From Chloroflexota bacterium (GTDB lineage Bacteria > Chloroflexota > Anaerolineae > Anaerolineales > Villigracilaceae), in contig JAEWVF010000054.1 in the NCBI GenBank assembly GCA_023459215.1, positions 1 to 47,572 of the forward strand: a stretch of DNA of 47,572 nucleotides, read 5' to 3'. The notes beneath the pieces are model-generated. The model was given only the letters and a program-made list of their open reading frames with translations, was not told the origin of the DNA and made no database searches. The translations under genes and the position numbers were made by a program. This document shows, piece after piece, positions 15,192 to 22,815 of this stretch. How positions within the stretch are numbered: position 1 is the first letter of the stretch; every line of letters starts with the position of its first letter.

Positions 15192-16303
15192 ACCTCAGCT
15201 TGTTACCCGACCTGGCCTGTCCTTCCAGCGCAACCGGAACACGCTGCCTGGGAGCCTTGAAACTCGCAAATGACCCGCCCGCGCGCCTTTCCCCTGAGAA
15301 TGACCAGGAATTGAGCGAGGGCCGTCTCGAATGCCAGGACTGCGGCGCAAGCTACCCGGTTCTGTGTGGGATTGCCATCCTCATGCCGGATGCCGCTCCT
15401 TACCTGCAACGCAACTACAAAACCATCCTGTCCGTGTCAGTGGAAAATAATCTCGCGCCCAGTTCTGCCATGCTGGCATACCTGCACAGCATTGGGGCGC
15501 ACATCGAAAGCGCCCCGCGCAATCAAGCAGGCGAAGACAACCTGCGCGCCTTGGGAAGCTACCTACGCGCTCACTACGACCAGGATTCCCCGACCCTGAC
15601 CAACCTGCCGCCTGAACATCCCCTGGCCGGATTCCTACAGGACTACCGAAAGCATGACCTGTACCATACCCTGCTGGCAATGTTCGAGCCATACCTGTCT
15701 ACCGGGAGCAAAATTGTCGATCTGGGTTGCCACGTAGGCCGCCTGACCCGCGACCTGGCCGGGCGCGGACATTCAGTGATCGGGGTAGACACGTCTTTTG
15801 CGGCAGCATTTGTCGCCCGCCGGGCAGTTCGCGGGTGGCCGTCCACACTTAATGAGTATGAATATTTTAGCGATTCCGTTCGGCGTGAAAAGCGCAAACT
15901 CGACCTGCCAGCGCTCACCAACGGCGAAATCATAGTTGCATCGGCGACCCAATTACCCTTCAAACCGGCAACCTTTCAGGCAGCCATTTGCGCCAACCTG
16001 ATCGATGTTATTCCCGAACCAATCGCCTTGCTGCGGGAAATACAAACCCTGCTGAGCGCTAACGGGATTGTTGGCCTAAGCACCCCTTATCACCACGGAG
16101 CCGGCCAGGCAGCGCAGCGCTGGCAGGGCGGGCGGAGTATGATGAGCGCATCCCAGGCCTTGCGCTGGCGGATTGGCCACCACTTCGAGATTTTAAACGA
16201 GCAGGATTGGATTCCCTGGGTGCTGGGTGACCATGAGCGCCGGTTACAGGTCTACCTCAACCACTGCATCATCGGCAGGAAGTCCCGGAAAGAGGAAAAA
16301 TGA
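15188..16303 (+). CDS. SAM methyltransferase with N-terminal Trm112-like zinc ribbon
   Basis: The 371-aa protein begins with a cysteine module (ACPSS, TRCLG, CQDCGASYPVLCGI), like the Trm112p-type zinc ribbons fused to class I methyltransferases. A Rossmann methyltransferase domain follows: motif I VDLGCHVGRLTRDL near residue 180 and GVDTSF as the end of strand 2. The Gly pattern is DLGCHVGR instead of the common DLGCGxG, so one Gly is replaced by His; the fold is otherwise normal. Start 15188 overlaps the cyclase stop and has ggagg before it; the frame from 15131 would lie inside the cyclase gene. Location in the operon suggests methylation of the peptide, possibly a C-terminal or side-chain carboxyl, but the site is unknown. 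Confidence 0.78.
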   Translation: MNLSLLPDLACPSSATGTRCLGALKLANDPPARLSPENDQELSEGRLECQDCGASYPVLCGIAILMPDAAPYLQRNYKTILSVSVENNLAPSSAMLAYLHSIGAHIESAPRNQAGEDNLRALGSYLRAHYDQDSPTLTNLPPEHPLAGFLQDYRKHDLYHTLLAMFEPYLSTGSKIVDLGCHVGRLTRDLAGRGHSVIGVDTSFAAAFVARRAVRGWPSTLNEYEYFSDSVRREKRKLDLPALTNGEIIVASATQLPFKPATFQAAICANLIDVIPEPIALLREIQTLLSANGIVGLSTPYHHGAGQAAQRWQGGRSMMSASQALRWRIGHHFEILNEQDWIPWVLGDHERRLQVYLNHCIIGRKSRKEEK

Positions 16304-18168
16304 ACCTGCCCGTTATCGAGCCAGAGCAAATGCCTCGCCTGAAGCGCAAATTTGTGTTGCGCATTTGGGCGTTTTACAAACCTTATGCCTGGCAGCTCGC
16401 CGGAACAACAGGGATCATTGTCCTGGGCGTGGCCTTTATCATTGTCCAGCCCTTGATACTGCGCGATCTGGTTGACCAGGCCGCATCAGGCACAAACTTC
16501 GCCCAGATGGCAACAGTTGCCTCACTCCTGGTTCTTTTACCGGTACTGGCCGCACTGCTTAATGTTCTCCAACAGCGCCTGGCCGGAAAAATTTCAGCCA
16601 ACCTGCAATTTGATTTGCGCAACCTTGTTTACAAACACCTGCAATTTTTGCCTTATCGCATGTATGTTCATGCCCCGCCCGGCGAAATCAACGCCCGCTT
16701 AAGCGGCGACGTGCAGCAAACCAGTCAGCTTGTCTTGCAAGCCCTGCCGGAGGGCGTTAGCAACCTGTTAAAAGTCAGCGTGACCCTGGCCATCATGTTT
16801 GCCCTGGAATGGCGGCTTGCGCTTGCCGCAGTCCTGATATTGCCCCTGCTTGGGTGGATTGCGCGCCGCCGAAACTATGTTGCCCGAAAAATATCCTTAA
16901 ACAACATGCAAGCCAGTACAGCGCTTGGCCTGCATGTTGGAGAAACCACCAATCCCGGCGGCGTAATGAGCGTACGGCTGTTTAACCGGGTTTCCCTTGA
17001 ACTCGAACGCTACCGCAGCCTGGCAGAAAATGTCCGCAATATCGAAGAAAGCCAAAACAAACTCCAGACCGGCAATGTGCTTTGGGGCAGCATGACCGCC
17101 GCAATCGGCACCGCGGTGGTTTACGCGGTGGGCGGGCTGCTTGTATTTCAAAATAACTTCAGTATTGGCACCCTGGTCGCATTCGTAGCTTACCTGGGAG
17201 GCTTGTACGCATCCTTGCAAACCCTGCTCAAACTGCCCCAGAACCTGGCAATGGCCTTGCTCGGGTACGAACGAATTTTCGAACTGCTCGACCTGCCTCA
17301 AGAACCACAAAGCCCCGCCCGCCCCGATCTGCCCGCGCGAGCGCGTGGCGAGGTGACCTTCGAGCAGGTCACCTTCCGCTTTGACGATAGCATTCCCCTG
17401 CGCGAGACCGCCCGCCCGTGGAGTGTGCGCATGATGGGCCAAAGCGCCCAGCCGATTCGAGCGGAGCAGTCAACCGAAAATGCGCTCGAAGAAATCAGCT
17501 TCAAGGTTTCCCCCGGGCGCATGGTTGCCATCGTTGGCCCCAGCGGAGCGGGCAAGAGCACCATCTTCAACCTGATACCGCGCCTTTATGAACCAAATCA
17601 TGGCCAAATCACGCTCGATGGCCACAATCTGCGCAACCTGCCTCTCGATTGGTTACGCGCTCAAATCAGCCTGGTGAGCCAGGGAATTTATATCGCGCCT
17701 GGCACACTGCGCGATAACCTGCGCTACGCCAGGCCCGAAGCCGCCGATGCTGAAGTGCTGTCTGCGCTGAAAGCTGCCAACCTGGCCGATTGGGCCGCCA
17801 GCCTGCCGCACGGCCTGGATACATTCATGGGCCTCGACGGAGCACGCATGAGCGGCGGAGAGCGCCAACGGTTGGCGATTGCCCGCGCCCTGCTCAAGGA
17901 TACGCCCCTGCTCCTGCTGGATGAAGCCACCAGCCACCTGGACAGCCTTAACGAATCCCTGTTGCAGGAGGCCCTGTTCAGGATTCGCCAGGATCGCGCC
18001 ACGCTGGTCATCGCCCACCGTTTAAGCACCGTCCACGACGCCGACGAAATCCTGGTGCTGGATGGCGGTCGGATTGTGGAGCGCGGGAAACATCAAACCC
18101 TGTTGGCGCAAAACGGTTTGTACGCCCGCCTTTACGAGAAGCAGTTTATCTTCAGCAACAAGGAGTGA
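16300..18168 (+). CDS. ABC transporter, fused permease and ATPase (RiPP exporter)
   Basis: The 622-aa half-transporter has six predicted membrane helices in residues 20-310 and an ATPase domain with Walker A GPSGAGKST near residue 413, signature MSGGERQRLAIARAL, Walker B LLLLDEATSHLD and the switch His in VIAHRLST. No C39 peptidase domain is present, which fits a pathway where B2 removes the leader. It overlaps the methyltransferase gene by four bases (ATGA). In lasso clusters this D-type transporter exports the product and may give self-immunity. An insertion rich in charged residues lies between the permease and Walker A (RFDDSIPLRETARPWSVRM). Confidence 0.9.
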   Translation: MNLPVIEPEQMPRLKRKFVLRIWAFYKPYAWQLAGTTGIIVLGVAFIIVQPLILRDLVDQAASGTNFAQMATVASLLVLLPVLAALLNVLQQRLAGKISANLQFDLRNLVYKHLQFLPYRMYVHAPPGEINARLSGDVQQTSQLVLQALPEGVSNLLKVSVTLAIMFALEWRLALAAVLILPLLGWIARRRNYVARKISLNNMQASTALGLHVGETTNPGGVMSVRLFNRVSLELERYRSLAENVRNIEESQNKLQTGNVLWGSMTAAIGTAVVYAVGGLLVFQNNFSIGTLVAFVAYLGGLYASLQTLLKLPQNLAMALLGYERIFELLDLPQEPQSPARPDLPARARGEVTFEQVTFRFDDSIPLRETARPWSVRMMGQSAQPIRAEQSTENALEEISFKVSPGRMVAIVGPSGAGKSTIFNLIPRLYEPNHGQITLDGHNLRNLPLDWLRAQISLVSQGIYIAPGTLRDNLRYARPEAADAEVLSALKAANLADWAASLPHGLDTFMGLDGARMSGGERQRLAIARALLKDTPLLLLDEATSHLDSLNESLLQEALFRIRQDRATLVIAHRLSTVHDADEILVLDGGRIVERGKHQTLLAQNGLYARLYEKQFIFSNKE

Positions 18169-18173
18169 GCCGC

Positions 18174-19079
18174 GTGTCATTTATTGACTACACGATTTCC
18201 GGCTTGCGCCTGCGCAGCGAAATCAAATTCCCGGAGCTGGTTGAGGCCTCTGAAACGGCGACCCAGGTCGATGTGCGGCTGCTCCGCGCAGAAACGCCCG
18301 AAGCGCTGGATAGCCCGATTAATCGTGGCGTACTCTACCAGGCCGCTCCGGCCCAATTCCTGCTGCAAATGCCCAACATTGCCCGCTACTGGGTGCGCAA
18401 TGGGGATGAAATTCTCGTCACACCTGCGCCCCAGGCGCAAGAGGCCGAGATTCGCCTGTTTCTGCTCGGAACGGTTTGGGCTGCGCTTTTGCACCAGCGC
18501 GGCTTGCTGGTGCTCCATGCCAGTGGGATCGCCACGCCCGAAGGGGCTGTCATTTTGATGGGCAGATCCAGCGCGGGGAAATCCAGCCTGGCTGCTGCCT
18601 TTTACCAGCGCGGCTACCCGGTTCTGGGCGACGATGTCATCGCCCTGGATGTCTGCAACGGGAGGGTGCTGGCCTTTCCAGGTTTCCCGCAGTTGCGCTT
18701 GTGGCCAGACATGCTGCCCGCGTTGGAAATCGCATCAGATTCCACGCTGGCCTTGCGGCCAAAACTACCCAAACGGGCTTTGCCCGTCCTTGATGGATTT
18801 GACACCCAGCCGCTGCCGGTGCGGGCAATCTACCTTTTGCATTCCCACATTCAGGATGAAATTAAACTGGAAAAGTTTGAGGGAATGAGTCGCTTTACAA
18901 CCTTACTGAACCATACCTTTCGCGAGAAATTCCTGGGAGGCTTGGGGGTAAGGCCCGTACATTTCCAGAAAGTCAGCCAGGTTGCGCAAAAAACGTATGT
19001 TGCCAGCCTTGTTCGACCAGATCAATCCCCTAACTTCGAGCAATTATTCGCGACCATCAAGCGAGATTTGGCAATATAG
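18174..19079 (+). CDS. HPr-kinase-like protein 2
   Basis: This 301-aa protein is a paralogue of the product of the gene at 10640, with collinear segments: LHQRGLLVLHASGI, Walker A GRSSAGKSSLAA near residue 130, LGDDVIALD with the Asp pair, and FPQLRLWPDML. I place the start at GTG 18174, eight bases after aaggag, which aligns the N-terminus with its paralogue; the GTG at 18165 would overlap its own ribosome site. It closes the RiPP operon. Two kinases in one cluster could act on different residues, add successive phosphates, or one could be a phosphorylase. The paralogues differ in their P-loops (GARQAGKST against GRSSAGKSS), so they are old duplicates. Confidence 0.78.
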   Translation: MSFIDYTISGLRLRSEIKFPELVEASETATQVDVRLLRAETPEALDSPINRGVLYQAAPAQFLLQMPNIARYWVRNGDEILVTPAPQAQEAEIRLFLLGTVWAALLHQRGLLVLHASGIATPEGAVILMGRSSAGKSSLAAAFYQRGYPVLGDDVIALDVCNGRVLAFPGFPQLRLWPDMLPALEIASDSTLALRPKLPKRALPVLDGFDTQPLPVRAIYLLHSHIQDEIKLEKFEGMSRFTTLLNHTFREKFLGGLGVRPVHFQKVSQVAQKTYVASLVRPDQSPNFEQLFATIKRDLAI

Positions 19080-19150
19080 GGCGAAACAAGATTGTTTTCC
19101 ACAAGAAACGCGCCGTAGGGATTGTCTATAACTGCAAACCAAACAAAGAG

Positions 19151-19156
19151 TATAAT
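19151..19156 (+). promoter_or_regulatory. -10 element before the LysM membrane protein gene
   Basis: A perfect TATAAT lies about 46 bases upstream of the ATG. No -35 at normal spacing. It suggests that the LysM/DUF4012 pair is transcribed separately from the RiPP operon. Confidence 0.35.
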
Positions 19157-19202
19157 GTTGTAATCGGTAAAAAACAAACAAACTACCCGGCCAGGTCAAC
19201 CT

Positions 19203-20102
19203 ATGAGTTCTTCAGAGAGAAAGATTGTCAACAATACGTGCAAATTTTTGGGGTTAAGAACTGATCCGCGTAGTTTGGCATCTTACCCATCCGTTTCGAA
19301 TTGCTGTTATGGCTGCCTGCCGGAAGCTGTTCCGAACTTGATTCATCAAAGGGAAGCCTGTTTGAGTCTGGAACATCAGAAGTGCCCGGTGTTCCTGGCC
19401 GAAAATTCGATCCCGATGCCCAAGGATTTGGTTCATAAAAATGCTCAAAAAACAAACTCCGGGATAGGTTTTTGGCAAAGTCTGCTGGTTGTGGCCGTTG
19501 TGGCAGTTCTGGTAATCGCTGCGATCCTCTTCCTGCCGAGCATTTTAGGTGAACCGCCGGCTGAAACCTGGACCCTGCCCGCAACCAATGGAACGGCCAC
19601 CCTTCCAGCCGCAGCAGCGAAAACCAATGCCCCGCAAGCAAGCGCCACACCGCTCAGCAGCCAGGTCGATGAACCCAGTCCCACGGCCAAGGTCACTGAT
19701 GCGCCCACGGTCAGCCCAACAGCAACCCCCGAAATTGTCAGCTTGCCTCTGGAGTCAATCCTGGGGACTAACTACAAAGTGATTGTGCACAAGGTCGCGG
19801 ATGGCGAAAGTCTTTCCTCCCTGGCGCAGGTTTACCGCACCAGCGATAAAGCCATTCTTGACGCAACTTATAAGCTCATCATTCCTCTGTGGGCCGGGAA
19901 AATCATTGTTATCCCCATGGATATAAAGAGCTGGCAAGACCAGCCCGCCCTGGAACCCTACCAGGTCACCCAGGCAGCCGCTACGCTGGATGATCTCAGC
20001 CAGGTCTTGGGGGTCGATGCAAAGCTGCTGAAATATTACAACGGCTGCGAAAGCTGCATCATCCAACAGGGAAGCTGGATTGTCGTCCCGCGTGCGCCCT
20101 AA
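19203..20102 (+). CDS. Membrane protein with N-terminal Cys module and LysM domain
   Basis: The 299-aa protein has a cytoplasmic N-terminal cysteine/histidine module: C13, a CCYGC cluster near residue 34, then HQREACLS and KCPVF. I have seen this arrangement mainly in Chloroflexota proteins. A membrane helix follows (about residues 90-112), then a Thr/Pro/Ala-rich linker exposed outside. A LysM-type domain (VIVHKVADGESLSSLAQVY) and a second, weaker LysM-like repeat (QVTQAAATLDDLSQVLGV) end the protein. LysM binds N-acetylglucosamine polymers, so it may attach the cell surface to its polysaccharide. The cysteine module may bind metal or sense redox state. It is 15 bases from the DUF4012 gene. 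Confidence 0.7.
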   Translation: MSSSERKIVNNTCKFLGLRTDPRSLASYPSVSNCCYGCLPEAVPNLIHQREACLSLEHQKCPVFLAENSIPMPKDLVHKNAQKTNSGIGFWQSLLVVAVVAVLVIAAILFLPSILGEPPAETWTLPATNGTATLPAAAAKTNAPQASATPLSSQVDEPSPTAKVTDAPTVSPTATPEIVSLPLESILGTNYKVIVHKVADGESLSSLAQVYRTSDKAILDATYKLIIPLWAGKIIVIPMDIKSWQDQPALEPYQVTQAAATLDDLSQVLGVDAKLLKYYNGCESCIIQQGSWIVVPRAP

Positions 20103-20117
20103 AAACCGGACCAATTC

Positions 20118-22619
20118 ATGCTGTTACACAAACCGCCTGAAACCGTAAAATTTATTCTTGAAAACCTGAACACCCCGGAGAGATTGGACAATCATCCCTG
20201 GGTGATGGCTGCATTTGTTAAAGAGCACCTGTCGAAGCAGCCCGAAGCCAAAACGCTCACGCCAGGCCGGCAATTGGCATCCGCATTGGCAAATCTTTTT
20301 GTCGAATGGATGCCGTCCAGCCCGCCGCGCCAGGGGAAAAGGCTTGACAATCGCTGGGGGGAATACGGTTTACTGGCAGCGCAATATGTCGAACCATTTC
20401 TCTCCGGAACGTCCAACCCCCGGTCACTCAAAGAATCCTGGTCAAGTATCGATCAAGCCATCGCCTTTCTTGTGTCCAGGAATCCGGGCGTAAAAAGCGA
20501 CCAGAATTACCAGATCATTGGTGCGGAACCGGAAGCGGCAAACAGCACGTTGAGCGATTGGCACCGCAAAGGGATTGAGCGCTTTGCCGAGTTTGTGATC
20601 CTGCGTGAAAAGCACATCGAAACAGAAGCCGCCAGGCAAGCCGATCAAAAACCGCAAAAACAGGCGCGCACCAACAAAAAACTGGGCTTGTTTTTCCGGT
20701 TGCTGGGACTCTTAATCATCGTCTCCCTGCTGCTCGGCGCAGGCTGGGCTTACCTGAAAGCGCAACGCCTGCTGGAAATTGCTCGTGCCCTCAGGCAAGA
20801 GCTGCAAACGGTTCAACAGTTGGAAACTTCGCTGGATACGCTCGATGACCTGGCCGTGGTCGAAAGCTCTTTGCAAAACATTGATATCCAACTCCGTAAA
20901 CTGGATGAAGAAGTCCGGCCTTATTTGTGGATAACCCAATCCTTGGGCTGGATTCCGACCTATGGCGGAGATATTGAAAACGGCGAGGCCTTGCTCGATA
21001 TGGCCCTGGCTCTTAACGACAGCCTGCAAAACACCTATCAGGGATTGAAGCCGTTTGCCGGACTGCTCAATAACCGCGAGGCATTGCAGTTGGATCAGTT
21101 GATCGAACAGGTAAAAAAGAGCCAGCCCTTTTTGCAAGAGGCTTCCTTGTCTCTGCAAAATGCCAAACTTTATCGCGCAGAAATTGAAACGGCAAGCCTG
21201 TCTCCCGATGTCCGAGAAATGCTGAAAAAAATAGATCCGGCCTTAATCCAGCTTGAAAAGGGACTGGTCACCGCCCGCACCCTGCCGGGGTTGCTCGGCG
21301 CGGAAAGCGATGGTCCCAAAACATACATGCTTGTTTTACAAAACGAGGATGAGCTTCGCGCCACTGGCGGGTTTTTGACTGCTGTGGGATCGGTGGTGGT
21401 TCAAGACGGCAAGATCATCAATATGTCCTTCGAAAATTCTTACGCTTTTGATGATCCCGAAAAACCCTACCCTCCGCCCCCCTGGCAACTGACCGAATAC
21501 ATGGACGCGTCGATTTATCTTTTACGCGATGCCAACTGGTCGCCCGATTTCCCAACCACGGCTGCCTGGGTCGAATATCTATACGCTTATACCCGCGCAA
21601 ACACGGTCGATGGGATTGTGGCAATTGACCAATACGCCATTACCCAGATTCTTGAAACCGTTGGGCCGGTAAAGGTGGCAGGCTATGATGAGCCTATCTC
21701 CTCCAGCAATATCATCGCCACCATGCGCGCCTCGAAAGTTCCCCCTGAGGGTGAAACTGACCCGGAGTGGGATCGAAAGGATTTTATCGGGGAGTTGGCC
21801 CCTCCAATTCTGGAAAAAATCATGTCAGGTCAGGGTTTTTCGTGGCAGGGCATGATCAAGAGCGTTACCAGCTTATTGAACGAAAAGCACATTATTTTGC
21901 AATTCGATGATCCTGACATTACGAACCTGCTCATTGAACAGGGTTGGAATGGCCAGGTGGTGCCTTTTGACGGCGACTACTTAATGGTGGTTGACTCAAA
22001 TATCGGCTTTTCAAAAAGCAACGCTGTCATCGAACAAACCATCCAACTCGAGATTGATCTTAGCGACCCGCAAGCGCCGCGCAAATTCATCGAAATCACC
22101 TACCGCAACCCGGTAGGCAGCGGCAAAGCCTGTAATGACCCCGTGGAGCCAGCCGAGCGCTATTACCCCATCACCCGCTGTTACGGGAATTATCTCAGAA
22201 TCTACACCCCGGCGGGCAGCCTGCTCCAAGCGGCCAGTCCTCACCCCGTCCCTGCCGAGTGGACAGTCGATGGCCGCTTTGTCCCGGCCAGGGTTGATAC
22301 ACTCACGGACGATTTGGATGGGTTCAGTATTTTCGGAACTTATTTCTTCGTTCCACTAGGGGAGACGCTTTCAACCTCCTTCGACCTGGAAAGCCCGGCG
22401 AGCATTCTCCTGAAACAGGATGATGAGAATTACCTGTACCGGTTGAAAATCCAAAAACAACCCGGCACGGTGGCCATCCCGATCTTCTTCAAATTAACCT
22501 TGCCAACTGGGGCAACAGTGCTCCAAGCCCCCGAAAAATTACGCGTGGACGGACAAACGATTACTGGCGAGCTTTCTTTGCGCGAAGACATCCTGCTGGA
22601 AGTCTTGTTTTCCGATTAG
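20118..22619 (+). CDS. DUF4012 membrane protein
   Basis: The 833-aa protein has a cytoplasmic N-terminal part (about 190 residues) rich in charged residues, a single membrane helix near residues 193-215, and a long extracellular part. After a coiled-coil stretch (about 220-400) comes the DUF4012 core with LQNEDELRATGGFL near residue 408. DUF4012 proteins are widespread in Chloroflexota and Actinobacteria, often near polysaccharide genes, and have no proven function. The extracellular part contains regions similar in layout to LytR-CpsA-Psr neighbours, but no catalytic motif is visible. It is probably co-transcribed with the LysM protein and may belong functionally with the polysaccharide locus. 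Confidence 0.75.
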   Translation: MLLHKPPETVKFILENLNTPERLDNHPWVMAAFVKEHLSKQPEAKTLTPGRQLASALANLFVEWMPSSPPRQGKRLDNRWGEYGLLAAQYVEPFLSGTSNPRSLKESWSSIDQAIAFLVSRNPGVKSDQNYQIIGAEPEAANSTLSDWHRKGIERFAEFVILREKHIETEAARQADQKPQKQARTNKKLGLFFRLLGLLIIVSLLLGAGWAYLKAQRLLEIARALRQELQTVQQLETSLDTLDDLAVVESSLQNIDIQLRKLDEEVRPYLWITQSLGWIPTYGGDIENGEALLDMALALNDSLQNTYQGLKPFAGLLNNREALQLDQLIEQVKKSQPFLQEASLSLQNAKLYRAEIETASLSPDVREMLKKIDPALIQLEKGLVTARTLPGLLGAESDGPKTYMLVLQNEDELRATGGFLTAVGSVVVQDGKIINMSFENSYAFDDPEKPYPPPPWQLTEYMDASIYLLRDANWSPDFPTTAAWVEYLYAYTRANTVDGIVAIDQYAITQILETVGPVKVAGYDEPISSSNIIATMRASKVPPEGETDPEWDRKDFIGELAPPILEKIMSGQGFSWQGMIKSVTSLLNEKHIILQFDDPDITNLLIEQGWNGQVVPFDGDYLMVVDSNIGFSKSNAVIEQTIQLEIDLSDPQAPRKFIEITYRNPVGSGKACNDPVEPAERYYPITRCYGNYLRIYTPAGSLLQAASPHPVPAEWTVDGRFVPARVDTLTDDLDGFSIFGTYFFVPLGETLSTSFDLESPASILLKQDDENYLYRLKIQKQPGTVAIPIFFKLTLPTGATVLQAPEKLRVDGQTITGELSLREDILLEVLFSD

Positions 22620-22629
22620 AAACGAAGGC

Positions 22630-22658
22630 TTGACAGCCCATACCGGCATGGCTATAAT
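22630..22658 (+). promoter_or_regulatory. Consensus promoter of tRNA-Gly
   Basis: TTGACA (22630-22635), 17 bases, TATAAT (22653-22658): a full match to the vegetative consensus at ideal spacing. The tRNA begins 14 bases after the -10. Confidence 0.9.
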
Positions 22659-22671
22659 CCGGCAACATTAA

Positions 22672-22743
22672 GCGGGTGTAGTTCAGTGGTAGAACGCTTG
22701 CTTCCCAAGCAAGATATCGTCGGTTCGAATCCGATCACCCGCT
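22672..22743 (+). tRNA. tRNA-Gly (anticodon CCC)
   Basis: The 72-nt sequence folds as a normal cloverleaf. The acceptor stem is GCGGGTG/CACCCGC with T as discriminator. The D arm contains GTTCAGTGGTAGAAC, the anticodon stem CTTGC/GCAAG encloses TTCCCAA (anticodon CCC, reading GGG), and the T arm contains GGTTCGAATCC. CCA is not encoded. It is flanked by a consensus promoter and a strong terminator, so it is a single-gene unit. Confidence 0.95.
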
Positions 22744-22751
22744 CAAGAGTG

Positions 22752-22786
22752 AAAACGCGCTTCGCAAAAATTGCGAAGCGCGTTTT
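22752..22786 (+). terminator. Terminator of tRNA-Gly (bidirectional)
   Basis: A perfect 16-bp stem (AAAACGCGCTTCGCAA and its complement) with a 3-base loop, ending in TTTT. It starts nine bases after the tRNA. The A-run on the other side lets it also stop transcription of the convergent helicase gene. Confidence 0.9.
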
Positions 22787-22815
22787 GCATAAACCCGTTT
22801 CAGGCGCAGAAAATG

